Part shown: in pieces, positions 25,067-32,813 of the stretch
How the letters are laid out: each line of letters begins with the position of its first letter
How positions within the stretch are numbered: position 1 is the stretch's first letter
The notes under the pieces: model-generated
The model's database searches: none
Told to the model about the DNA's origin: nothing
Seen by the model: only the letters and a program-made list of their open reading frames with translations
Assembly (NCBI RefSeq): GCF_016093295.1
Contig: NZ_JAEDAL010000002.1
Location: 310,001 to 374,000, forward strand
Direction of reading: 5' to 3'
Source of the DNA: Inhella gelatinilytica
Lineage (GTDB): Bacteria > Pseudomonadota > Gammaproteobacteria > Burkholderiales > Burkholderiaceae_C
DNA: 64,000 nt
Made by a program: the position numbers and the translations under genes

Positions 25067-25930
25067 GTGCCACCGAACCATGCCCCCCGTTACAGCCTAG
25101 AGCCGCTGCTCTGGTTTCGGAGCTTGGGGCGCTGGGTTGTACTGTTGGTGTTGAGTTGGGGTGGCTTGAGCCTGGCTTCTGTACCACCACCCATTCGCTT
25201 GTGCATGGCCGAGTCCACGGCGTTGCCGGAGCGGCTCTGGCTGGAGGCCGGGCTGCCGCTGCCTCGCGTCCGGCAACTGGATGTGATGCTGACCCAACTT
25301 CTGGCCCAGCGTGCCGGTGTGGCGGTGGAAGCGGAGGTTCTGCCCTGGCGTCGCTGCCTGACGGAAGTCCGCGAAGGGCGCATGCAAGGCATTTTGGGGC
25401 TGAGCTACTCCCTGGAGCGGGCGCAATGGGCGCAGTTCCCCATGAAGGGCGGGCAGCTGGATGACCAAGCCCGGGTGTGGTCCGATGCCTACCACTGGTA
25501 CGTGCGTGCCCTCGAGCCCTGGCGGTGGGAGGCTGGGCTGCTCAAGGGACCGGTTGAGCCGCGTGTTGCGGCCGTTGCGGGGTACTCGGTCGTGAATCAT
25601 TTGCAGGCTGAAGGGGTGACGGTGGGGACGCAGGTGCCGGGCTCGCCTTCGGCCTTGCGCATGCTGACGTTGAATCGGGTGGACGCGGCGGCGCTTTTGC
25701 GCACCGAAGCCGATCCCTTGCTGCGGTCGGAGCCGGACTTGGCGGCCCGAGTGGTGCGCTTGGAGCCGGCCCTGTTGGAGCGCTCGTATCACCTTGCGTT
25801 TGCCATTCCCTTTGCGCGTGCCAATGGGCCCCGCGTGAGCAAGCTGTGGGCCGCCTTGCCCCAGTTGCGGGAGTCGTCCGCCTGGAAGGCGGCCGAGGCC
25901 CAGGCCAGCTCTCAGCGTCAGGGGCCTTAG
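25067..25930 (+). CDS. Periplasmic amino acid-binding-like protein (SBP_bac_3 type)
   Basis: A 287-residue protein starts at GTG with a hydrophobic segment (WVVLLVLSWGGLSLASV) that fits a signal peptide; the true start could be further in. After it, LDVMLTQLLAQRAGVAVEAEVLPWRRCLTEVREGRMQGILGLSYS follows the type 2 binding-protein pattern, and a cleft-type second half continues to AFAIPFARANGPRVSKLWAALPQL. No transporter genes are nearby. Such stand-alone proteins often serve as sensors or belong to signalling systems; the convergent neighbour is a diguanylate cyclase, whose stop overlaps it by 4 bp. Confidence 0.7.
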   Translation: MPPNHAPRYSLEPLLWFRSLGRWVVLLVLSWGGLSLASVPPPIRLCMAESTALPERLWLEAGLPLPRVRQLDVMLTQLLAQRAGVAVEAEVLPWRRCLTEVREGRMQGILGLSYSLERAQWAQFPMKGGQLDDQARVWSDAYHWYVRALEPWRWEAGLLKGPVEPRVAAVAGYSVVNHLQAEGVTVGTQVPGSPSALRMLTLNRVDAAALLRTEADPLLRSEPDLAARVVRLEPALLERSYHLAFAIPFARANGPRVSKLWAALPQLRESSAWKAAEAQASSQRQGP

Positions 25931-26958
25931 AAAAAATCCACGCTGCCGGTTTTCTCGGGCGCGGGGAGCCGACCCGCGCGAACCAAGTCTTCGAAGCAAC
26001 AGACGCGATTGCGTCCCTCTTGCTTGGCCACATAGACGGCCTTGTCCGCCCGTTCAAACGCCGAATCTGGGGTGTCATCAGGCTGAATGCGGGTGTAGCC
26101 CAAACTGACGGTGACATGCCCAACCTGGGGGAACTCATGAGATTGCATGCGTTCGCGGAACTTTTCTAACGCTCGCCGCGCACCTTCGGGTTCGGCGTTG
26201 TGCAGCATCAACACAAACTCCTCACCCCCGAAACGAAACACCTTGTCGCTGAAGCGGAAGGATTGACGCATCAGGCGGGCACTCAGTAGCAACACCTCAT
26301 CGCCGATCAAATGACCAAACTGATCATTAACCCGCTTGAAGTGGTCGATGTCGCTGACAACCAACCAACAGGGGGCATCCCCGCTGGCCCCTCGTTGATC
26401 CGCTTCGGCTCCGCTGGCGTCCAGGGGTGAAAACGTCGTGGCCATGGCGACCCGCGCGAAGCCCGCGTCGAAGGTCTTGCGATTCAACAGGCCGGTCAGG
26501 GTGTCCCGCTCGTTTTCCGAGACCAAATCGCGGAAGTTGCCGTAAAACCGGAGCAAGCTGAACAAGCGCTTCAGACGCCGTGCGCTCCAGGGGCTGGTCG
26601 TGCGCAGCCACAAGACCCCCTGGCCATCCCAATCGTTGAAGAGCGGAAAAGCGGCCCAGGTTCCGGCCTCTGTGGGCTCCCCCTGCTGCCACCGCTGGGT
26701 TCGGGCCGCCTCAGCCACGAGGCCCTGTAAACCGGCGGGGCAGGGGGCTGAGACAGCGGACGGCGTGCCGTCACCCCCTGCACCGTGCCACTGCGCGCGA
26801 AGTGTCCAGTCGGTTTGAGAATCGGCAGCGGCGCGAACCGAAACCCCCAGTTCCCGCGGGGAGAGGGTGTCGCCCAGGAGAACCACCAAGGCGCGGTCCA
26901 ACTGTTCCATGTCCCGCACCCGCATCACGGTGGCCAGGTGGTCGACAAGTTCACTCAT
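25927..26958 (-). CDS. Diguanylate cyclase (GGDEF domain)
   Basis: The enzyme makes the second messenger cyclic di-GMP from two GTP. The 343-residue protein has an N-terminal region of about 170 residues without membrane segments that resembles a GAF-like sensor (AAFPLFNDWDGQGVLWLRT). The C-terminal GGDEF domain follows, opening with DTLTGLLNRKTFD, with DIDHFKRVNDQFGH for metal/GTP and the active site FRFGGEEFVLML. No inhibitory RxxD site was found just before GGEEF. A short tail after the domain includes CCFEDLVRAGRLPAPEK. Confidence 0.92.
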   Translation of the reverse strand: MSELVDHLATVMRVRDMEQLDRALVVLLGDTLSPRELGVSVRAAADSQTDWTLRAQWHGAGGDGTPSAVSAPCPAGLQGLVAEAARTQRWQQGEPTEAGTWAAFPLFNDWDGQGVLWLRTTSPWSARRLKRLFSLLRFYGNFRDLVSENERDTLTGLLNRKTFDAGFARVAMATTFSPLDASGAEADQRGASGDAPCWLVVSDIDHFKRVNDQFGHLIGDEVLLLSARLMRQSFRFSDKVFRFGGEEFVLMLHNAEPEGARRALEKFRERMQSHEFPQVGHVTVSLGYTRIQPDDTPDSAFERADKAVYVAKQEGRNRVCCFEDLVRAGRLPAPEKTGSVDFF

Positions 26959-26999
26959 GGTGGGATGCTATGCGTTTGAAGCGGGCGCGAGGGGAGGGC

Positions 27000-27533
27000 C
27001 TATAGGGTGTCAATCAGCAGAGCGGCCCCCCCACCTTGCTGATGCTCCAACGTCTTGCGAACGGTGCGAAAGGCCAGCGTGTCCCACGGCAGTTGGTCCC
27101 AGGCGAACAGCGCCACGTCCAGAGATTCTGGGCCGGGAGCGAAATCCAGATCCAACAAGCGCGCGCGGAAGAACAAGTGCACTTGCCCAATGCGCGGCAC
27201 ACTCAGCACACTGAGCAGGCCGTCCAATGCCACGCGTGCACCGGCTTCTTCCAGGGTTTCGCGCAGCGCCCCTTCCGCCACCGATTCCCCCAGTTCCATG
27301 AAGCCGGCGGGCAAGGTCCAGAGTCCCCGCTGCGGTTCGATGGCGCGACGGCACAGCAGCACCCGCCCGTCCGGGGCCAGCGGCAACGTGCCCACCACGT
27401 TGGTGGGGTTTTCGTAATGAATTTGGCCGCAGTCGACACAGATGGCGCGTTCCCGGTTGTCCTCGGTGGGGACTCGGTACTGAACCAGGGCCCCGCAGGC
27501 GGCGCAGTGACGGTAGCGGCGAAGCGAAAGCAT
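27000..27533 (-). CDS. Nudix hydrolase with zinc ribbon
   Basis: A 177-residue pyrophosphohydrolase. The N-terminus has a zinc ribbon with two cysteine pairs (CAACG and CVDCGQIHYENP), and the Nudix box follows as GFMELGESVAEGALRETLEEAGARV, fully matching GX5EX7REUXEEXGU. This layout is that of the NUDT14/NudC-like zinc-ribbon branch; the substrate is not predictable. It is divergent from maiA, with 27 bp between the two start codons. Confidence 0.9.
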   Translation of the reverse strand: MLSLRRYRHCAACGALVQYRVPTEDNRERAICVDCGQIHYENPTNVVGTLPLAPDGRVLLCRRAIEPQRGLWTLPAGFMELGESVAEGALRETLEEAGARVALDGLLSVLSVPRIGQVHLFFRARLLDLDFAPGPESLDVALFAWDQLPWDTLAFRTVRKTLEHQQGGGAALLIDTL

Positions 27534-27560
27534 GCGGTCGAGTGTGCCATGCTGTCACCC

Positions 27561-28199
27561 ATGGACCTGAACCTCTACTCCTACTTCCGTTCCTCCGCCA
27601 GTTGGCGGGTGCGCATTGCGTTGGCCCTCAAAAACCTGCCTTGTCAGTACCACGGTGTTCACCTGGTCCGGGGTGAACAACTGACACACGCGCAGTTGGG
27701 GGCGGCCCATTTGTTGCCTGCGCTGTGGGTGGGCTCCGAGCGCATCACCCAGTCCCTGGCCATCCTGGAGTACTTGGAGGAGGCACACCCCACGCCCGCG
27801 CTGCTGCCGCAAGACCCATTTGAGCGGGCCTACGTGCGCTCCTTGGCCTTGGACATCGCCTGCGAAATTCACCCGTTGAACAACTTGCGGGTGCTGAAGT
27901 ATTTGAAGGCGGAGTTGGCTGTGGACGAGGAGGCCAAGAACGCGTGGTACCGGCACTGGGTCGAAGCCGGGCTGGCCGTGGTGGAAGAGCGCTTGCGTAC
28001 GGAGGGGCGCAGTGGGCGCTTCTGTTTGGGGGATACCCCCGGCATGGCCGACTGCGTGCTGGTGCCCCAGGTGTTCAACGCCCAGCGCTTTGCGGCTCGG
28101 ATCGACCACCTGAGCGCGGTCCTGGCGGTGTTTGAAGCCTGTATGGCACTGCCGGCTTTTGCCCAGACGCACCCCAGCCAGGTCCCCGATGCCGAGTGA
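27561..28199 (+). CDS. maiA: Maleylacetoacetate isomerase (zeta-class glutathione transferase)
   Basis: The enzyme isomerises maleylacetoacetate to fumarylacetoacetate with glutathione, in tyrosine/homogentisate breakdown. The 212 residues show the zeta-class N-terminus LNLYSYFRSSASWRVRIALALK; the SSxSWRVRI active-site motif has alanine where eukaryotic enzymes have cysteine, as in many bacterial forms. ITQSLAILEYLEE binds glutathione and GDTPGMADCVLVPQVFNA is the C-terminal helix. Other family members act on maleylpyruvate. An ATG at 27549 is the alternative start. The stop overlaps the pgeF start. Confidence 0.9.
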   Translation: MDLNLYSYFRSSASWRVRIALALKNLPCQYHGVHLVRGEQLTHAQLGAAHLLPALWVGSERITQSLAILEYLEEAHPTPALLPQDPFERAYVRSLALDIACEIHPLNNLRVLKYLKAELAVDEEAKNAWYRHWVEAGLAVVEERLRTEGRSGRFCLGDTPGMADCVLVPQVFNAQRFAARIDHLSAVLAVFEACMALPAFAQTHPSQVPDAE

Positions 28200-28947
28200 G
28201 GCCACGCTGCTGACGCCTGTCCCGCTGGGGGCTGGCGTCCTGGCCGGATACACGACTCGCGCCGGAGGGGTGAGCGAAGGCGGCTGGGCGAGCTTGAATC
28301 TCGGCGCCCATGTGGGGGATCGACCCGAGGCCGTGCAAGAGAACCGGGCGCGCGTGGCCCGCGCGCTGGGGGGGCAGCCCCTGTATTTGGATCAGGTTCA
28401 CGGGGCCGAGGTCGTGCAGGCGGCGGGCGGCGGTGAGAGCGCCGATGCGCAGTGGTGCACGGCGGCGGGTCCGTGGTTGGCGATTCTGGTGGCCGACTGC
28501 TTGCCGGTGTTGTGGGTGGCCCGTGATGCACAAGGGCGGGCCAGGGCCGTGGCGGCTTCTCACGCCGGCTGGCGCGGCTTGGCGGCCGGCGTGCTGGAAA
28601 ACACGGCCCGAGCTTTGCGTCAGGCCGTTCCGGCTTGCCAGCTTCAGGCCTGGCTCGGTCCGTGTATCGGCCCCGAGGCCTTCGAGGTCGGGGAGCCCGT
28701 GCTGCGGGCGTTTGGCGGCGCGCCGGGGCAGGAGCGATCGGGCTTTCGATTCCAAGCCGGTGCAGATGGCAGCCCCCGCTGGCGTGCGGACCTGCAGGCG
28801 CTGGCCACAGAGCGATTGACGGCGCTGGGCGTTCAAGCCCTTCAGGCCGAGCCGCGTTGCACCGTCAGTGACGCGTCACGTTTCTTTTCGTTCCGGCGGG
28901 ACGGCGCCGTGAGTGGCCGCTTCGGCGCGTTCATCCGCCTCACGTAG
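28189..28947 (+). CDS. pgeF: Peptidoglycan editing factor PgeF (YfiH/LACC1 family)
   Basis: Members are multicopper-like-fold enzymes; bacterial ones help keep incorrectly amidated precursors out of peptidoglycan, and several have purine nucleoside phosphorylase activity. This 252-residue protein shows the family core: AGYTTRAGGVSEGGWASLNLG, QVHGAEVV, ADCLPVLWV, AASHAGWRGLAAGVLE (the zinc histidine/cysteine region) and WLGPCIGPEAFEVG. The ATG at 28189 overlaps the maiA stop by 11 bases. Its last 72 bases overlap the end of a small gene on the opposite strand. Confidence 0.93.
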   Translation: MPSEATLLTPVPLGAGVLAGYTTRAGGVSEGGWASLNLGAHVGDRPEAVQENRARVARALGGQPLYLDQVHGAEVVQAAGGGESADAQWCTAAGPWLAILVADCLPVLWVARDAQGRARAVAASHAGWRGLAAGVLENTARALRQAVPACQLQAWLGPCIGPEAFEVGEPVLRAFGGAPGQERSGFRFQAGADGSPRWRADLQALATERLTALGVQALQAEPRCTVSDASRFFSFRRDGAVSGRFGAFIRLT

Positions 28948-29118
28948 ACGTCGCTTGCGCCCTGGGGTACCCAGGAGGTAGGCCAGCAGGGCGCAGGGCA
29001 GCAAACCGTAGCCCACCAGGGTCACGACGGCACCCACGATCGACCCTTGGGGTGATGTGGCTTCGGCCAAGGCCATCAAGACCGTCACAAACAGCCACGC
29101 GAACAGGACAAGGTACAT
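28876..29118 (-). CDS. Small membrane protein, unknown function, overlapping pgeF end
   Basis: An 80-residue protein MYLVLFAWLFVTVLMALAEA has two hydrophobic helices (the second GAVVTLVGYGLLPCALLAYLLG) and a basic/acidic cytoplasmic tail (PGRKRRLREADERAE). It begins between pgeF and phaC, divergent from phaC with 50 bp between starts, and its 3' 72 bases are antisense to pgeF. The frame is open further upstream to 29427, but the first hydrophobic helix argues for 29118. Similar short membrane genes occur beside pgeF/phaC in related bacteria. Confidence 0.6.
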   Translation of the reverse strand: MYLVLFAWLFVTVLMALAEATSPQGSIVGAVVTLVGYGLLPCALLAYLLGTPGRKRRLREADERAEAATHGAVPPERKET

Positions 29119-29168
29119 TGATTGAATCCCCGCCCCGTCGAGTCGGGGCCCGACGATTGTCCGCAGCC

Positions 29169-30842
29169 ATGAATGCCCATTTCCCCTTTCCTGACTTCGA
29201 ATCGTTTGCCGCCCCATTGGAGGCTTGGCGCAACATTCAGTTGCCGGCTGAAGCCTGGGCCCGCTTGCAGCAAAGTTACCTGGAGCAGGCCACCGCGTTG
29301 TGGAACCACAGCTTGCAGGCGCAGGGTGAGGCGGCCCCGAAATTGGGAGACCGCCGCTTTGCCAATGCGGCATGGTCCGAGGATGCTGGCGCGCAGTTCC
29401 TGGCGCAGTTGTACCTGCTGAACGCACGCACGATGTCTGAAATGGCGGATGCGCTCGAGGGGGATGCCAAGACCAAGGCGCGGATTCAGTTCGCCGTCCA
29501 GCAAATGGTGGACGCGGCTGCGCCCAGCAATTACTTGGCCCTCAATCCCGAGGCTCAACGACTGGCCCTGGATACCCAGGGGCAGAGCATCGCCAAGGGG
29601 TTGCAATTGCTGTGGGCGGATGTGCGCAAGGGCAAGCTCTCGCAGACCGATGACAGCGCCTTTGAGGTGGGGCGCAATGTGGCGACCAGTGTCGGCAGCG
29701 TGGTGTACGAAAACGACTTCTTTCAGCTCATTGAGTACGCCCCGCTCACTCCGAAGGTGCACGAGCGCCCGTTTCTGATCGTCCCACCGTGCATCAACAA
29801 GTTCTACATCTTGGATTTGCAGCCCGAAAACTCGCTGATCCGTTACGCAGTGGAGAACGGGCACCGCACCTTTGTGGTCAGCTGGCGCAATCCCGATGCC
29901 AGCTGCGCCCACTGGACTTGGGACGACCTGATTGAGAACGCGCCCATCCAGGCCCTGTCGGTGGTGCGCGCCATCACCAAAGCCCAACAGGTCAACACGC
30001 TTGGCTTTTGCGTGGGGGGCACGATCCTGGCGACGGCCCTGGCGGTTCTGGCTGCCCGGGGCGAACACCCGGCGGCCAGCTTGACCTTGCTCACCACCTT
30101 GCTGGACTTCGAGCACACCGGGGTGCTGGACATCTTTGTGGATGAGGCTTCGGTGCGGCTTCGGGAAGCGACGATTGGCGCCTCCGCCCCCAAAGGGCCG
30201 GCTCTGCTCAAAGGGGCTGAGCTGGCCCAGACCTTCAGTTTCCTGCGCCCCAATGACTTGGTGTGGAACTATGTGGTCAGCAATTACCTCAAGGGGGAGG
30301 CCCCGCCGGCCTTCGACTTGCTGTACTGGAATGGCGACAGCACCAACATGAGTGGGCCGCTGTATTGCTGGTACTTGCGCCACACCTATTTGCAAAACGA
30401 ACTGAAGGTCCCCGGCCGTCTGACCGTTTGCGGCGAGCCGGTGGACCTGGGCCGTATCGACTGCCCGGTGTATATCTATGGCAGCCGGGAGGACCACATC
30501 GTGCCCTGGGAGGCGGCTTACGCCAGCACGCAGTTGTTGCGCGGCGGACCTTCGCGATCGGTTCGTTTCGTGCTGGGCGCCAGCGGTCACATCGCAGGGG
30601 TGATCAACCCCGCAGCAAAAAACAAGCGCAGCCATTGGGTGAACGCGGAAGCGTCGTTCCCGGCTCAGGCCCCGCAGTGGCTGGCGACCGCCACTGAAGT
30701 GCCCGGCAGTTGGTGGCGGAACTGGTCGGCGTGGTTGGCCGAGCAAGGCGGTGCCCTGAAAACGGCACCCCGACAGGTGGGCAGCAAGGCCTACCCAGCC
30801 CTGGAGCCCGCGCCAGGGCGCTACGTCAAGCAACCCGCCTGA
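29169..30842 (+). CDS. phaC: Class I poly(3-hydroxyalkanoate) synthase
   Basis: PhaC polymerises hydroxyacyl-CoA into granules of polyhydroxybutyrate. The 557-residue length is that of class I synthases. The lipase-like box GFCVGGT carries the nucleophile cysteine at residue 281. The catalytic aspartate is in YGSREDHIVPWEAAY and the histidine in GASGHIAGVINPA. The N-terminal domain (FPFPDFESFAAPLEAW) and conserved LNPEAQRLALDTQGQS are present. The frame is open to 29052; 29169 is the family start. phaB follows after 92 bp. Confidence 0.97.
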   Translation: MNAHFPFPDFESFAAPLEAWRNIQLPAEAWARLQQSYLEQATALWNHSLQAQGEAAPKLGDRRFANAAWSEDAGAQFLAQLYLLNARTMSEMADALEGDAKTKARIQFAVQQMVDAAAPSNYLALNPEAQRLALDTQGQSIAKGLQLLWADVRKGKLSQTDDSAFEVGRNVATSVGSVVYENDFFQLIEYAPLTPKVHERPFLIVPPCINKFYILDLQPENSLIRYAVENGHRTFVVSWRNPDASCAHWTWDDLIENAPIQALSVVRAITKAQQVNTLGFCVGGTILATALAVLAARGEHPAASLTLLTTLLDFEHTGVLDIFVDEASVRLREATIGASAPKGPALLKGAELAQTFSFLRPNDLVWNYVVSNYLKGEAPPAFDLLYWNGDSTNMSGPLYCWYLRHTYLQNELKVPGRLTVCGEPVDLGRIDCPVYIYGSREDHIVPWEAAYASTQLLRGGPSRSVRFVLGASGHIAGVINPAAKNKRSHWVNAEASFPAQAPQWLATATEVPGSWWRNWSAWLAEQGGALKTAPRQVGSKAYPALEPAPGRYVKQPA

Positions 30843-30934
30843 TCGCGACCTGCGGGAGGATCCGGGGGCATCGCCCTGTCATTTGGGTGTAGGTTTCGGA
30901 CGGCACAGTTCACGGGTTTTAGTTGGAGAACGTT

Positions 30935-31672
30935 ATGAGTCAAAAAGTTGCGTATGTCACCGGGGGCATGGGGGGCATTGGGACGGCCATTTGTCGCAAG
31001 CTGCATGCCATGGGGTTCAAGGTGATCGCCGGTTGTGGCCCCAGCCGCGACCACCAAAAGTGGATCGAAGAGCAAAAGGCGGAGGGCTTCACGTTTTACG
31101 CCTCGGCCGGCAATGTGGCGGACTGGGAGTCCACGGTGCAAGCGTTCACCAAGGCTATGGAAGAGCACGGCACGATTGACGTGCTGGTCAACAACGCGGG
31201 CATCACCCGCGACCGCATGTTCCTCAAGATGTCGCCCGACGACTGGAAGGCGGTGATCGATACCAACCTCAATTCCATGTTCAACGTCACCAAGCAGGTG
31301 GTTCCGGGCATGGTGGAAAAAGGCTGGGGTCGCATCATCCAGATCAGTTCGGTGAACGGCGAAAAGGGTCAAGCGGGGCAAACCAATTATTCGGCAGCCA
31401 AGGCCGGTATGCACGGCTTCACCATGGCGCTGGCGCAGGAGTTGGCCAGCAAGGGTGTGACGGTGAACACCGTCAGCCCAGGCTACATCGGCACCGACAT
31501 GGTGCGCGCCATCAAGCCGGAAGTCCTGGACAAGATCGTGGCCACCATTCCTGTGAAGCGATTGGGGACACCCGAGGAAATCGGCTCCATCGTGGGCTGG
31601 CTGGCGGGCGAGGACAGCGGCTTCACCACTGGGGCCGACTTTTCCTGCAACGGCGGTTTGCACATGGGCTAA
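30935..31672 (+). CDS. phaB: Acetoacetyl-CoA reductase
   Basis: This NADPH-dependent short-chain dehydrogenase makes (R)-3-hydroxybutyryl-CoA, the substrate of PhaC. The 245 residues contain the cofactor motif VTGGMGGIGTAIC, NNAG in the centre, and the catalytic Ser-Tyr-Lys in QISSVNGEKGQAGQTNYSAAKAG. The GCGPSRDHQKW loop is typical of acetoacetyl-CoA reductases. TTGGAGAAC precedes the ATG at 30935; an in-frame start four codons earlier is less likely. The thiolase phaA, often in this cluster, is not in the window. Confidence 0.95.
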   Translation: MSQKVAYVTGGMGGIGTAICRKLHAMGFKVIAGCGPSRDHQKWIEEQKAEGFTFYASAGNVADWESTVQAFTKAMEEHGTIDVLVNNAGITRDRMFLKMSPDDWKAVIDTNLNSMFNVTKQVVPGMVEKGWGRIIQISSVNGEKGQAGQTNYSAAKAGMHGFTMALAQELASKGVTVNTVSPGYIGTDMVRAIKPEVLDKIVATIPVKRLGTPEEIGSIVGWLAGEDSGFTTGADFSCNGGLHMG

Positions 31673-31814
31673 AGCCCCCGAGGCTTGTTGGGGCGGGGCC
31701 CCGGCGGACTTGCGCTGTTGTGCAGGGCCCCGGGGTCTTCCCAATTCTGGAAAGTCCCAACCCACTGCTAGAGTCGACCAAAACACAGGGTGCCAAATAC
31801 AACAGGGAGGCGCG

Positions 31815-32813
31815 GTGGAGTCGGTTGTGCTGTGCGTCGACGATGACGCCACCTTGCTACAGTCCCTGCGCGCGCTCTTGGTGAGCCGTTTGGGTGAGGG
31901 GCACTGGATCGAGATTGCCGAATCCGGGGCCGAAGCGCTGGAGGTGTGGGAAGACTACACGGCCCGGCGCACGCCCATTGCCTTGGTGATCAGCGACTTC
32001 CTCATGCCCGGCATGCGGGGGGATGAGCTGCTGGTTCGCCTGCATCGCAGCGATCCGGCCATGATCAAGGTCTTGCTGACGGGGCAGAGTGACCTCAGCG
32101 GGGTGAAGCGCTGCATCAACGAAGCCGGTTTGTATCGCTTCATCGAAAAGCCGTTTGAGGGCGATGACTTGGTGCTGACCACGCAGACAGCGTTGCTGGC
32201 CTATGCCCAAGCGCGGCAGATCGAACACCAAAACGAAGTGCTTCGCAGCGCCAACGAGCGCCTGGAGGCCGAGGTGAGTGCCCGCACGGCGCAGCTCCAG
32301 GAAAAAAACGTTGAACTGGAGCGCCTGGCTCACACCGATCGCCTGACGGGGCTTTCCAATCGCCATGCGCTGGATCGCGTGCTGCGGGAGGAGGCCGCCC
32401 GGGCCCGACGGTTTGATCATCCGTTTTCCGTCATCCTGCTGGACATTGACCACTTCAAGCGCATCAACGATGGCCTGGGCCATGGCGCCGGCGATCAAGT
32501 CCTGATCGATGTGGCGAGGGTCTTGACCGCCTGCGTGCGCGAATTGGATGTGGCCGGGCGCTGGGGCGGCGAGGAGTTCTTGCTGGTGTGCCGGGACACC
32601 TCGCTGGAGGGGGCGCAGGTGTTGGCCGACAAGCTGCGTGCACGCATTGAAGCGGACATCGTGACGGCCAGTGGCCCAGTGACCGCGAGCCTGGGCGTCA
32701 CCCAACACGCATCGGGCGAAGAGATCCATGTGCTGCTGGGGCGAGCGGATGGCGCGATGTACCAGGCCAAAGCCTTGGGTCGCAATCGGGTCTGCGTGGC
32801 CCCCATGCCGTGA
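31815..32813 (+). CDS. Response regulator with GGDEF output (diguanylate cyclase)
   Basis: A receiver domain occupies residues 1-125: VVLCVDDDATLLQSLRALL, the phosphoryl-accepting aspartate at about 61 (ALVISDFLMPGMRG), threonine in KVLLTGQSD and lysine in FIEKPFEG. A coiled coil follows (EVSARTAQLQEKNVELERLAH), then GGDEF: DRLTGLSNRHALD, ILLDIDHFKRINDG and GRWGGEEFLLVC with GGEEF at 251-255. It therefore makes cyclic di-GMP under phosphorylation control. The GTG at 31815, 5 bp after AGGGAGG, is the start. The stop overlaps the GTG of the sensor kinase as GTGA; the kinase is the probable partner. Confidence 0.93.
   Translation: MESVVLCVDDDATLLQSLRALLVSRLGEGHWIEIAESGAEALEVWEDYTARRTPIALVISDFLMPGMRGDELLVRLHRSDPAMIKVLLTGQSDLSGVKRCINEAGLYRFIEKPFEGDDLVLTTQTALLAYAQARQIEHQNEVLRSANERLEAEVSARTAQLQEKNVELERLAHTDRLTGLSNRHALDRVLREEAARARRFDHPFSVILLDIDHFKRINDGLGHGAGDQVLIDVARVLTACVRELDVAGRWGGEEFLLVCRDTSLEGAQVLADKLRARIEADIVTASGPVTASLGVTQHASGEEIHVLLGRADGAMYQAKALGRNRVCVAPMP

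Noticed and set aside
29085-30833. Minus-strand open frame (582 codons) opposite phaC
   Set aside because: Composition is that of an antisense shadow; phaC is certain.
31674-31735. Terminator after phaB
   Set aside because: G/C-rich inverted repeats exist, but no T-run follows.
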